From positions 1 to 64,000 of the forward strand of contig DATKZY010000014.1 in assembly GCA_035527715.1 (NCBI GenBank): a DNA stretch of 64,000 nucleotides, written 5' to 3'. The stretch comes from DSUN01 sp035527715. GTDB lineage: Bacteria > Planctomycetota > PUPC01 > DSUN01. Both the position numbers and the translations under genes were made by a program. How positions within the stretch are numbered: the first letter of the stretch is position 1; every line of letters begins with the position of its first letter. Below, piece by piece: positions 25,774 through 33,641 of this stretch. A model generated the notes under the pieces. The model worked only from the letters and a program-made list of their open reading frames with translations. It did no database searches and was not told the DNA's origin.

Positions 25774-26499
25774 ATGAAGCTCGAAGGCAAAGTGGCACTG
25801 GTCACCGGCGGCAGCCGCGGCATCGGGCGCGCCACGGCCATCGCCCTGGCACGCGAGGGGGCCAGGGTCGCCTTCGCCGGCCGCTCGCACGACCACATGG
25901 ACGAAACGAGCCTCCTCATCGCCCAGCACGCGACGACGGGATCCGTGGGGGTCATCGCCGACGTGCGGAAGCCCGACGACGTGCGCCGCATGGTCGAGAC
26001 GGCCGTCGCCGAGCTCGGGCCGATTGACATTCTGGTGAACAACGCGGGCATCGCCCGCTTCGCGCCCGTCCTCGAGGCCAAGGTCGAGGACTGGCAGGCG
26101 ATGCTCGACGTGAATCTCCTCGGCCCGCTGCTGTGCACCCAGGCCGTCCTCCCCTCGATGATCGAGCGCGGGCGTGGCTGGATCATCAACATCGCCTCCA
26201 GTTCCTCGGTCAAGGGCTACGTGGACCAAAGCGGCTACTGCGCCTCGAAGCACGCCCTCCTCGGCTTCGCCAAGGTCCTCGCCCTCGAGACCCGCAACAC
26301 CGGCGTCCGCGTCCACTGCATCTGCCCGGGCGGCGTGGACACCGAGATGGCGGGGCTGAACCCCAGCTTCGGCGACCGCGCCGACCTGATGAAGCCCGAG
26401 GAGGTCGCCGACACCGTCGTCTTCCTCGCCTCGCTCGATGGCGTGGCGATGATTGACAACATCGTGATGCGGCGCTACAAGGCCACCCCGTGGTCCTGA
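25774..26499 (+). CDS. Short-chain dehydrogenase/reductase
   Basis: A 241-residue classical SDR. TGGSRGIGRA binds the cofactor, NNAGIARF stabilises the sheet, and the catalytic Ser (IASSSSVKG), Tyr and Lys (YCASK) are present. FAGRSHDH after the second strand hints at NADPH preference. The C-terminal end lacks the usual G-rich closing segment and ends MRRYKATPWS. The ATG follows AAAGGGGCCGCG. Substrate unknown. Confidence 0.92.
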   Translation: MKLEGKVALVTGGSRGIGRATAIALAREGARVAFAGRSHDHMDETSLLIAQHATTGSVGVIADVRKPDDVRRMVETAVAELGPIDILVNNAGIARFAPVLEAKVEDWQAMLDVNLLGPLLCTQAVLPSMIERGRGWIINIASSSSVKGYVDQSGYCASKHALLGFAKVLALETRNTGVRVHCICPGGVDTEMAGLNPSFGDRADLMKPEEVADTVVFLASLDGVAMIDNIVMRRYKATPWS

Positions 26500-26503
26500 G
26501 CGG

Positions 26504-26625
26504 CCAAAGTCCAATGTCCAATATCCAACACCCAATGACCAATGACCAGCGAATGAGAAGGCAGGGCCGCCTCTCCCCTCTTACTTGGTCATTGATCATT
26601 GGATGTTGGATATTGATGATTGGAT
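26504..26625. repeat. Inverted pair of 7-bp tandem repeats
   Basis: The left arm (26504-26547) has six 7-bp units of the CCAATGA type. The right arm (26587-26625) has five of the TCATTGG type. The arms pair over about 37 bp with only a few mismatches, around a 39-bp loop. It fills the gap between the SDR and HAD genes and ends 16 bp before the HAD start. Confidence 0.88.
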
Positions 26626-26641
26626 CGCGCAACACAAGCTA

Positions 26642-27442
26642 ATGAAACGCCCCCCGTCCTCAATCCGCGCATTTCTCATGGACATGGACGGCACGGTCTA
26701 CCTCGGCACGCGGCTGTTGCCGGGGGCCAGGGGCTTCTTCCGCCTGCTCGATCGCCGCGGCATTCCCTATCTCTTCTTCACGAACAACTCGTCCAAAGAC
26801 CGCTTCCTCTACCGCGACAAGCTGGCGGGCATGGGGCTCGACGTGAGCGCCGACCGCATCATCACCTCGGGCGAGGCCACCGCGTTCTACCTCGCGACCC
26901 GCACGTCGCATCGCCGGCTCTACGTCGTCGGCACGCCCAGCCTCAAGCGCGAGTTCCGCCGAGCCGGCTTCACCCTGGCGGAGGAGGCCGTGGACGCCGT
27001 GGTGCTCGGCTTCGACACGACGCTGACCTATGCGAAGCTCGAGCGCGCCTGCCACTTGCTGCGGGGCGGCGCCGCCTTCGTGGCGACCCATCCCGACAAG
27101 GTGTGCCCGACCGAGCGCGGCCCGGTGCCCGACTGCGGCGCGATGGCCGCGCTGCTCGTCCAGGCCACTGGCATCCGCCCCGTGGTCGTCGGCAAGCCGA
27201 GTTGCCGGATGGTCGCCATGGCCCTCCGCAAGCTCGGGCCAGGCTATCGCCCGCGCGACGCGGCGATCGTCGGCGACCGCCTCTACACCGACATCCGCAT
27301 GGGCCGACGAGCCGGCCTCACCTCGATCCTCGTGCTCTCCGGCGAGACGAAGCGCGAGGAGCTAGCCACGACGAGGGATGTGCCCGATTACATCTTTGGT
27401 TCGATACGAGAGCTTGCTCATGCCCTGACGCGTGACCCGTGA
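26642..27442 (+). CDS. HAD superfamily (subfamily IIA) phosphatase, NagD-like
   Basis: A 266-residue phosphatase. Motif I is LMDMDGTVYLG, motif II FFTNNSS, Lys in VVVGKPS and motif IV VGDRLYTDIRMG, the set expected of NagD/phosphoglycolate or p-nitrophenyl phosphatases with a C2 cap. The start at ATG 26642 is chosen because upstream in-frame codons come from the repeat hairpin at 26504-26625. Its stop codon and the last codons (LTRDP) lie inside another tandem-repeat hairpin (27426-27501), so both gene ends abut repeat elements. Confidence 0.92.
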   Translation: MKRPPSSIRAFLMDMDGTVYLGTRLLPGARGFFRLLDRRGIPYLFFTNNSSKDRFLYRDKLAGMGLDVSADRIITSGEATAFYLATRTSHRRLYVVGTPSLKREFRRAGFTLAEEAVDAVVLGFDTTLTYAKLERACHLLRGGAAFVATHPDKVCPTERGPVPDCGAMAALLVQATGIRPVVVGKPSCRMVAMALRKLGPGYRPRDAAIVGDRLYTDIRMGRRAGLTSILVLSGETKREELATTRDVPDYIFGSIRELAHALTRDP

Positions 27443-27501
27443 CGCGTGACAAAGCCAGGAGGGATGGTTCCAGGTCACGCGTCACGCGTCACGCGTCACG
27501 C
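27426..27501. repeat. Inverted pair of 7-bp tandem repeats at a gene end
   Basis: TGACGCG, TGACCCG, TGACGCG, TGAC (27426-27450) face four perfect GTCACGC units (27474-27501). The third unit on the left provides the HAD gene's TGA stop. The right arm directly abuts the purD promoter's -35 box. Confidence 0.88.
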
Positions 27502-27530
27502 TTGCCTTCTCAGCCGGGACCTGCTATATG
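27502..27530 (+). promoter_or_regulatory. Probable promoter of purD
   Basis: TTGCCT, a 17-bp spacer and TATATG, with the start codon 36 bp further on. Confidence 0.6.
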
Positions 27531-27565
27531 TCACCGTTGACTTATGGCTCACAGGAGATGCCTCG

Positions 27566-28843
27566 ATGAAGGTTCTGATCATTGGCAGCGGCGGGCGCGA
27601 GCACGCGCTGGCCTGGAAGATCGCCCAGTCGCCCAAGGTCGAGAAGCTCTACTGCGCGCCCGGCAACGCCGGCATCGCCGGCGTGGCCGAGTGCGTGGAC
27701 CTCCCGGCCACCGAGGTGCAGGCGCTCCTGAAGTTCGCGCGCCGCGAGCAGATCGGCCTCACCGTCGTCGGCCCCGAGGCCCCGCTGGTGGCAGGCATTG
27801 CCGACCGCTTCGAGGCCAGCGGCCTGCCCATCTTCGGCCCCAGCCAGCGCGCCGCCGAGCTCGAGGGCTCCAAGGTCTTCGCCAAGCACATCCTCCGCAA
27901 GCACGCCATCCCCACCGCACACTACGACGTGTTCGAGACCGTGGACGCGGCCGAGGAACACGTGCGCAATGCCCCGCTGCCCCTCGTCATCAAGGCCGAC
28001 GGGTTGGCCGCCGGCAAGGGCGTCATGGTCTGCCAGACCCGCGAGGCGGCGCTGGACGCCATCGCCCAAATCATGAAGGAGCGCCTCTTCGGCAACGCGG
28101 GGAACCGCATCGTCGTCGAGGCGTGCCTCTTCGGCGAGGAGGCATCCATCCTCGCCCTCACCGACGGGCGGACCATCGTCCCACTCCCCTCCTCGCAGGA
28201 CCACAAGCGCATCTGCGACAACGACGAGGGGCCGAACACCGGCGGCATGGGCGCCTACTCGCCCGCCCCCGTCATCACCGACGACCAGGCCGCGCGCATC
28301 GAGCGCGAAATCCTCATCCCCATCGTCCACGCCATGAACGCCGAAGACCGCCGCTACAAGGGCGTCGTCTACGCCGGCGTCATGATGACCGACGACGGGC
28401 CAAAGGTCCTCGAATTCAACGTCCGCTTCGGCGACCCCGAGACTCAGCCCATCCTGGCCCGCCTCCAGGGCGACCTCGTGCCCGTGCTCGCCGCCATCGC
28501 CGAAGGCAACCTCCAGAAGGCCGAGCTCGTCTGGGACCCCCGTCCCGCCGTGTGCGTGGTCATGGCCTCGGGCGGCTACCCCGGCCGCTACGAGAAGGGC
28601 AAGGTCATCCAGGGCCTCGACGCCGCCGCCGCCCTCGACGACGTGACCGTCTTCCACGCCGGCACGGCGCTCAAGGACGGCAAGGTGGTCACCGCCGGCG
28701 GCCGCGTCCTCGGCGTCACGGCCCTGGGCGACGACATCCGCGGCGCCATCGCCCGCGCCTACGAGGCCGTGAAGCTCATCCGCTTCGACGGCGCCCACTA
28801 CCGCACCGACATCGGCGCCCGAGCGCTCCACCACACCGCGTGA
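27566..28843 (+). CDS. Phosphoribosylamine-glycine ligase (PurD)
   Basis: A 425-residue ATP-grasp enzyme that joins glycine to phosphoribosylamine in the second committed step of purine synthesis. The N-terminus MKVLIIGSGGREHAL is diagnostic, followed by GPEAPLVAGI, the ATP-grasp segment VIKADGLAAGKGV, SQDHKRICDNDEGPNTGGMG and the metal-binding FNVRFGDPETQ. Length is typical. CAGGAG precedes the ATG. It is a stand-alone purine gene here, converging on the YoeB gene. Confidence 0.98.
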   Translation: MKVLIIGSGGREHALAWKIAQSPKVEKLYCAPGNAGIAGVAECVDLPATEVQALLKFARREQIGLTVVGPEAPLVAGIADRFEASGLPIFGPSQRAAELEGSKVFAKHILRKHAIPTAHYDVFETVDAAEEHVRNAPLPLVIKADGLAAGKGVMVCQTREAALDAIAQIMKERLFGNAGNRIVVEACLFGEEASILALTDGRTIVPLPSSQDHKRICDNDEGPNTGGMGAYSPAPVITDDQAARIEREILIPIVHAMNAEDRRYKGVVYAGVMMTDDGPKVLEFNVRFGDPETQPILARLQGDLVPVLAAIAEGNLQKAELVWDPRPAVCVVMASGGYPGRYEKGKVIQGLDAAAALDDVTVFHAGTALKDGKVVTAGGRVLGVTALGDDIRGAIARAYEAVKLIRFDGAHYRTDIGARALHHTA

Positions 28844-28859
28844 GGTGCTCCCACCTCAC
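28840..28859. terminator. Hairpin between convergent purD and yoeB
   Basis: GTGAGGTG and CACCTCAC form a perfect 8-bp stem with a 4-nt loop, starting at the purD stop codon. There is no T run, so termination is only a suggestion. Confidence 0.35.
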
Positions 28860-29119
28860 TCGTAGTGAGTCCACATCCGGATGATCTTCACCGTTCGGAG
28901 GTCATCCAGCACCTGGTACACCAGGCGATGCTGGATGTTGATGCGGCGGGAACAGGCTCCGGCCAGATCGCCGACCAGCTTCTCATACGGCGGAGGGGTC
29001 TGATAGGGATTCTCTCGCAGGGTCTCCAGCAGCCGCTCGGCTTGGGGGCGGAGGCCGGACCGCGCAACCTTCCTCGCGTCGCGCTTCGCCTGCCGGGTGT
29101 ACACGAGGCGCCAGCTCAC
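28856..29119 (-). CDS. YoeB-family mRNA-cleaving toxin
   Basis: An 87-residue Txe/YoeB toxin, the size of E. coli YoeB. The conserved core RRINIQHRLVYQV and the C-terminal WTHYE contain the Arg, His and Tyr needed for ribosome-dependent mRNA cleavage. I start it at GTG 29119, which overlaps the antitoxin stop as GTGA; the longer ATG-like frame would extend into the antitoxin. The operator upstream of the antitoxin should control both genes. Confidence 0.93.
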   Translation of the reverse strand: MSWRLVYTRQAKRDARKVARSGLRPQAERLLETLRENPYQTPPPYEKLVGDLAGACSRRINIQHRLVYQVLDDLRTVKIIRMWTHYE

Positions 29120-29358
29120 CAGCCGGGCTCCTCGTCGCACTTCTCGACCGGCGTCCTGAGGCCCTTGATGATCGACTCCCTCATCCCCGGGATAGAGACG
29201 AGATAGAGCGTCTCCTGAATCGCGCGCCAGTCCTCCTCGGAGACAAGCACTGCCGAGTGCCGCTTGCCGGCGATCTGGACCGGCTCGTGAGATTCCGACA
29301 CGTCGTCGAGCAGGCTATAGAGCCGTCTCCGGGCCTCGGTGGCCGTGACGCTTGGCAT
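29116..29358 (-). CDS. YefM/Phd-family antitoxin
   Basis: An 80-residue antitoxin. VTATEARRRLYSLLDDV is the Phd/YefM DNA-binding and dimer region and HSAVLVSEEDWRAIQETLYL the conserved central part; the acidic C-terminus should wrap the toxin. ATG 29358 follows AGGAGATGAGCAC. It precedes and overlaps the toxin gene, the usual antitoxin-first order, and probably represses its own promoter. Confidence 0.93.
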   Translation of the reverse strand: MPSVTATEARRRLYSLLDDVSESHEPVQIAGKRHSAVLVSEEDWRAIQETLYLVSIPGMRESIIKGLRTPVEKCDEEPGW

Positions 29359-29375
29359 GTGCTCATCTCCTAAAC

Positions 29376-29391
29376 GTACGTAATAACGTAC
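29376..29391. promoter_or_regulatory. Antitoxin operator
   Basis: GTACGT and ACGTAC form a perfect inverted repeat around AATA, overlapping the -10 box of the toxin-antitoxin promoter. YefM-family operators are known to use short palindromes of this kind. Confidence 0.7.
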
Positions 29392-29413
29392 ATCAACGAA
29401 GCCCCTCTGTCAA
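29385..29413 (-). promoter_or_regulatory. Promoter of the yefM-yoeB pair
   Basis: On the minus strand a perfect TTGACA (29413-29408), a 17-bp spacer and TACGTT (29390-29385). The operator overlaps the -10. Confidence 0.6.
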
Positions 29414-29446
29414 GCGGGCATTCGCAGTTGAGTCTGGCCCCCAGTC

Positions 29447-29641
29447 CTGGCGCTCAAGGTGTTCAAGATGTTCACCGCGCAACACGGGAGGTGAACATCT
29501 TGAAATGGCTCAGCGCCAGCAAGAGAGGCATTGCCATAAGCTGAGTTGTGATAAGCACATGTGGCTCGTCAGACTCCGTGACGGTGAGCCCGTGGCAAGA
29601 TGTTCAGGCCGCTTTGGGGCAGGAGAGTGAGCATCTTGAGG
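29447..29641. repeat. Nested inverted repeat with AAGATGTTCACC core
   Basis: This fills most of the 360-bp gap between yefM and the fucosidase gene. An outer CTGGCGCT/AGCGCCAG pair (29447-29454, 29512-29519) encloses TTCAAGATGTTCACC (29462-29476) and its exact inverse (29490-29504). A looser copy with AAGATGTTCAG and GAGCATCTTGAG lies at about 29597-29640. I see no gene in the gap. Confidence 0.75.
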
Positions 29642-29718
29642 CCAAGGGATACCCAGACTGGAGCTTCAGGGAGACCCCGCCAGGATTGGGGGCCATGCTC
29701 TACGCAGTTCCGCGGCGG

Positions 29719-30963
29719 TCACAGCACCACGCAGCCCGCGCCGAGGACCTGTTTGGGCCTCGAGGCGAACTCCAGCCTGAGGACGGTGATGCCGGCCACC
29801 TTGTCGGGGCTCGCCTTGGGCAGGCCCTTCAGGACGATGCGATTCGAGGTCTGCTCGAAGGCGATGCGCTTGCCGCCGACAAGGTGCGACGCCTTGGCGA
29901 GCCGCGTCTTGAAGCCGCCCAGAGCCAGCTCCTTGCCCGGCCAGTTGCGGCACCAGAAGTAGGCGGTCTTCCCCTTCAGCGTCCACTGGCCGCACGGCAT
30001 CCACTCGAGGTGCCCGCCCGTGCGGTCCGTCCTGCCGTAGACGGCTTCGCCGTTCGCCTTCAGCCACTTGCCGACCGCGTTGAGGCGCGGCACGGCCTCG
30101 TCGGGCACCGAGCCATCGGGCTTCGGGCCGATGTTGAGCAGCAGGTTGCCCTGGCCCGAGGCGCAGTTCTGGAGCAGGCCGAGCACCTCGCGGACGGACC
30201 GCCAGTCCACGGCGCACGGCATGTGGCCCCACGAGCCATTGAAGGTCATGCAGGCCTCCCAGGCGCGGCCCTTCTCGGCGTGCTGCACGTGCTCCTCGGG
30301 CGTGCCGAAGTCCTCGGGGAGCTGGGCGCGGTTGTTCACGAGGATGTTCGGCTGAAGCTCGCGGGCCGTGGCCGTCATCTTCGCGCTCTCCCACAGCTCT
30401 GGGGACCTCAGCGGCCACGAGACGTCGTACCACAGGATGTCAATCTTCCCGTAGTTCGAGCACAGCTCGCGCACGCAGCCCTGGGAGAAGTCGAGGAATC
30501 GGCGGCGGGCCGCCTCGTCCTTCGCGCAGCGGGCGCCGTCGGGGTGATGCCAGTCCATCAGCGAGTAGTAGAAGCCGATGCGGAGGCCGAACAGGCGGCA
30601 GGCCTCGACGTATTCGCGCACGAGGTCGCGGCCCGGGCCGCGTTTCGCCGCGTTGTAGTCGGTCTGCTTCGTGTCCCACAGGCAGAAGCCCTCGTGGTGC
30701 TTGGTCGTCATGACCATGTACTTCATCCCCGCCTTCCTGGCGAGGGCGGCCCATTCGCGGGCCGGGCGGGGCTTGGGCTTCCACGTGTCGGCCAGCTTCT
30801 CGTAGTCGGCCAGCGGGATGCGTTCGCGGTTCATCACCCACTCGTGCCGCCCGAGCTGCGCGTAGAGGCCCCAGTGCACGAACATCCCGAACCGCGCGTC
30901 GTGCCACCACCGCATCCGCCGCTCGCGGTTCCTGTCCCACTTCGTCGCCACCTGCTCTGGCAT
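29719..30963 (-). CDS. Alpha-L-fucosidase, GH29 family
   Basis: A 414-residue enzyme. It shows the GH29 pattern WWHDARFGMFVHWGLY at the N-terminus, KYMVMTTKHHEGFCLW, GFYYSLMDWHHP and IDILWYDVSW, whose second Asp is in the position of the retaining nucleophile, then GNLLLNIGPKPDG. It has no signal peptide, so it should act in the cytoplasm on imported fucosides. ATG 30963 follows AGGAGGACACGGC. The C-terminal beta domain is short but present. Confidence 0.93.
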   Translation of the reverse strand: MPEQVATKWDRNRERRMRWWHDARFGMFVHWGLYAQLGRHEWVMNRERIPLADYEKLADTWKPKPRPAREWAALARKAGMKYMVMTTKHHEGFCLWDTKQTDYNAAKRGPGRDLVREYVEACRLFGLRIGFYYSLMDWHHPDGARCAKDEAARRRFLDFSQGCVRELCSNYGKIDILWYDVSWPLRSPELWESAKMTATARELQPNILVNNRAQLPEDFGTPEEHVQHAEKGRAWEACMTFNGSWGHMPCAVDWRSVREVLGLLQNCASGQGNLLLNIGPKPDGSVPDEAVPRLNAVGKWLKANGEAVYGRTDRTGGHLEWMPCGQWTLKGKTAYFWCRNWPGKELALGGFKTRLAKASHLVGGKRIAFEQTSNRIVLKGLPKASPDKVAGITVLRLEFASRPKQVLGAGCVVL

Positions 30964-31033
30964 GCCGTGTCCTCCTTGACGCCAAGGCACCGTACATCGG
31001 CCGACGCCACTGTGCTCCTCCCATATGACTCAC

Positions 31034-31061
31034 AGTATAGCCACGGCGACCTGCCGCGCAA
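31034..31061 (-). promoter_or_regulatory. Possible promoter of the fucosidase gene
   Basis: On the minus strand TTGCGC, a 16-bp spacer and TATACT, about 70 bp before the start codon. The palindrome at 31176-31209 lies a further 115 bp upstream. Confidence 0.5.
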
Positions 31062-31175
31062 GAGCGAAGAGGCGGGGCCCCCGCCGCGTTGCTTCCGCCC
31101 CGGGGCAACGGGTGGACTCCTGCAGTCGCCATGCCGAGAAACACGGGATTCGGCGACCCCCACGCGCGCCCTGAC

Positions 31176-31209
31176 GAGAATTCCACACTTGTACAACTGT
31201 GGAATTCTC
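31176..31209. promoter_or_regulatory. Long palindrome, site 4
   Basis: A 34-bp palindrome with one mismatched pair (GAGAATTCCACA outer half, centre TTGTACAA), matching the sites around the tandem-ArsR gene 25 kb away. It lies in the 382-bp gap between the divergent fucosidase and methyltransferase genes, 20 bp before the latter's -35 box. I see no gene in that gap. Confidence 0.88.
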
Positions 31210-31229
31210 CCTCCTGCGCGGAAGAGCAG

Positions 31230-31258
31230 TTGACTTACGGGGCGCCGCACGCTACTCT
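31230..31258 (+). promoter_or_regulatory. Possible promoter of the orphan methyltransferase
   Basis: TTGACT, a 17-bp spacer and TACTCT, about 87 bp before the chosen start. Confidence 0.5.
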
Positions 31259-31345
31259 ATGGGTATTGGGTGCCCGCTCAGCCGCTCGGGCATCGCCCCT
31301 CCCCGCTCCGCCGAACGCTCCCCGACGAGAGGCCGTCACGGCCCG

Positions 31346-32911
31346 ATGGCCCCCTCCCTTGCCCTTGCCGAGCTCGAGGCAGCCGTCCAGAGCCAGGCGC
31401 GCGATCTTGCCGCGCACTACACGCCGCACGCGCTCGTCGCGCGCATGGTCCGCGCCGCCCTCGGCCCGCTGTGCCAGGGGCTTGCGCCGCAGGACGTTCT
31501 GGGCCTGCGTGTGCTCGACCCGGCCGTGGGCAGCGGCCGCTTCCTGGTGGCCGCGCTCGACCTCCTCGCGGGCGACGAGCCGCGCTTCCGCCGACTGGTC
31601 GCCGCCCGGTGCCTCTATGGGGTGGATGTGGACCCGCGCGCGGTTGACCTGGCGCGCAGGGCGCTCGCCGAGGCCGCGGGCTGCTCGCGGGATGAGCTGC
31701 GCTGCAACATCGTCGTCGGCGACAGCCTGCTGGGCGACCCGGCCGTCCTGCTGGGCGTCGGAGCCTTCGATGCGGTTCTCACGAATCCGCCGTGGATCTC
31801 GTACTCCGGGCGGCAGGCGGCCGCGCTGGACGCATCCCGCCGCCGGGTCCTCGCCCGGCGCTTCGCGTCGTTCCGCGGCTGGCCGACGACTCACGGGGCC
31901 TTCCTCGAGTTGGCCGCGCGCCTCCTGCGCCCCGGCGGGCGCGCCGCGCTCGTGCTGCCGCACCAAGTGTGCCATCTGGCCGGCTACGAGGCCGCGCGGC
32001 GAGCGGCCCTCGCCACCTGCCGCTTCGAGCCGCCGCCCGAGCTTCTCGGCGAGGACTGCTTCCAGAGCGTCGTGCAGCCTGCCGCGGTCATCTACCTTCG
32101 CCGCACATCAGGCAGCGAACGAGGGATGGACGGAGAAGTGGATGAGCGGGCGAATGTCCGAACACCCATCCACCCATCCGCCCATCCATTCATCCATCCT
32201 CGCTTGGCGGGGGCGATTCTGGAGAAGATGCGTCGCCATCCCCCTGCGCCCCCGGGCACGTTCCGCGACCCAGGCGTCCACACGGGCAACAGCGCGGAGC
32301 TGCTGCTCCGCGACGCCCCCGGCCCCGGCCTGGAACCCGTGCGCGAGGGGCGCTGCATCCAGCCCTTCCGGCTGGCCGAGGCCCGCCGCTGGCTCGACGT
32401 GCGGGCCGAGCCGGCCCCAGGCCGCTACTTCCGCATCGGGCGCCCCGACGCCTATCTGGGAGCCCGTATCCTGGTCCGCCAGACGGCGAGCCGCCCCATC
32501 GCGGCGCGTCACGTCGAGCCCACTTGGTTCCGCAACAGCGTGCTGGCCTGCTATGGGGTTCCCGGCCTCGACGACGCGGCGCTCCTCAGCCTGCTCAACA
32601 GCTCGCTCCTGGCGTTCTACCACCGAGGCTGCCACCCCGACAGCGGGCAGCGGGCGTTTCCACAGGTCAAGGTGTCGCACCTCCAGGCGCTGCCGCTCGC
32701 CCGCGGTGCGGGAGAGCTTGCGTCGCTCGTCCACCGCATCGAGACCCTGGCAATGGCCGGCCGCGAGACCGAGGTGCGCCAGGCGCGCCGCGCGCTCGAC
32801 CAGCGCGCGTGCACGCTCTACGGTCTCACCGACCGCGAGAGCGCCTGCGTGAGCGAATGGCTGGGGGAGACAGGTGGGGAAAAAGGGCGGGGGCGACTGG
32901 CGGCACTCTGA
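31346..32911 (+). CDS. N6-adenine DNA methyltransferase (orphan), interrupted in frame by a repeat
   Basis: About 521 residues. HYTPHALVARMV and the cofactor loop LDPAVGSGRF (57-66) precede the catalytic TNPPWISY (NPPW at 147-150), the gamma-type order of adenine methylases such as M.TaqI or Eco57I-type enzymes. The C-terminal half (PFRLAEARRW through LSLLNSSLLAFYH) looks like a target-recognition domain. Residues about 254-286 are translated from an inverted octamer-repeat element and sit between the two domains. No nuclease is adjacent. ATG 31346 is my choice; an in-frame ATG at 31259 lies too close to the promoter. Confidence 0.85.
   Translation: MAPSLALAELEAAVQSQARDLAAHYTPHALVARMVRAALGPLCQGLAPQDVLGLRVLDPAVGSGRFLVAALDLLAGDEPRFRRLVAARCLYGVDVDPRAVDLARRALAEAAGCSRDELRCNIVVGDSLLGDPAVLLGVGAFDAVLTNPPWISYSGRQAAALDASRRRVLARRFASFRGWPTTHGAFLELAARLLRPGGRAALVLPHQVCHLAGYEAARRAALATCRFEPPPELLGEDCFQSVVQPAAVIYLRRTSGSERGMDGEVDERANVRTPIHPSAHPFIHPRLAGAILEKMRRHPPAPPGTFRDPGVHTGNSAELLLRDAPGPGLEPVREGRCIQPFRLAEARRWLDVRAEPAPGRYFRIGRPDAYLGARILVRQTASRPIAARHVEPTWFRNSVLACYGVPGLDDAALLSLLNSSLLAFYHRGCHPDSGQRAFPQVKVSHLQALPLARGAGELASLVHRIETLAMAGRETEVRQARRALDQRACTLYGLTDRESACVSEWLGETGGEKGRGRLAAL
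32124..32199. repeat. Inverted octamer-repeat element inside a coding sequence
   Basis: The left arm has 8-bp units GGATGGAC, GGAGAAGT, GGATGAGC, GGGCGAAT (32124-32155). The right arm has CATCCACC, CATCCGCC, CATCCATT, CATCCATC (32167-32198). The reading frame of the methyltransferase runs straight through, giving a Pro-His-rich peptide. Confidence 0.85.
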
Positions 32912-33576
32912 AGGGCTTCTGCGACGTTGCTGGACATCGCATCGGCCAAGGAAACGGTGCGCGAGACAGCCCGTCCAAACTGCCGTGGCGGCTAGCTCGC
33001 GGGCGGCGGGGGGGATATCCGCGAACTCCCATTCCGCCTCGGCAGCTGGACGAGACGCTGGCGTTCAGCCAGTCGCCCCCGAGATTATCAAGTGTGGCCC
33101 CTCGCCCCGGCGCCATCACGTGAGAGCCGATGCAGCGCCGATGCCTTGTCCGCCTCCTGAGTTTTCACTCTCGATGCCACGCGGTTTGAGGGGCCGCTTC
33201 CGGGTCGCCAATTGCGTCCCAGGTGATCTTCTGGTAGAGCAAGAACCGTGCCATTGGCGCGCCCAGCCGAGCCGGAAACCAGCTTCCCACGCGCCGCGCA
33301 AGACATAAGTATCACTGTGGCCGCCACTTACGGCCTTGGGCTGCGGGCGGAACTGGGGCATGGCATCTCCGGTGACGGGGATGGGCAGCGTCCGCCTATG
33401 CGAAGTCAGCTTCCGACAATCGAGGCATAAGTGCCGCCGTTCGACCTGTAAGGGTATTGTGTGCAAGCGCTTATGGCTTGCGCCACATTTCTGTGGCGCC
33501 CATGAGCGGTCATCTGTAGCGCCACAGGATGCCATCCCCCGCGAGAGGGAGTTGGCATCCCGTGCGGGCGCCGACG
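32912..33576. other. 665-bp gap without a recognisable gene
   Basis: No open frame here has a credible start or family resemblance. The only structure I see is a short hairpin, GCGCCACA with TGTGGCGC, near 33482-33501. It may be decayed sequence between the methyltransferase and the next gene. Confidence 0.45.
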
Positions 33577-33605
33577 TTGACAGGGGGCGGGTGACCCGGC
33601 AGAAT
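33577..33605 (+). promoter_or_regulatory. Promoter of the sulfatase-superfamily gene
   Basis: A perfect TTGACA, a 17-bp spacer and CAGAAT, 36 bp before the start codon. Confidence 0.65.
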
Positions 33606-33641
33606 AGTCGCGCCGGAGACCCCCTGGCTCAGGAGCGAAGC

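Noticed and set aside
27446..27565. Longer PurD beginning 40 codons upstream
   Set aside because: Those codons run through the repeat hairpin and the promoter; PurD proteins begin with MKVLIIGSGGREHA, which matches ATG 27566.
32874..33308. A 144-codon open frame after the orphan methyltransferase
   Set aside because: It has no family resemblance and no ribosome site, begins inside the methylase gene and has a Pro/Arg/Ala composition typical of chance frames.
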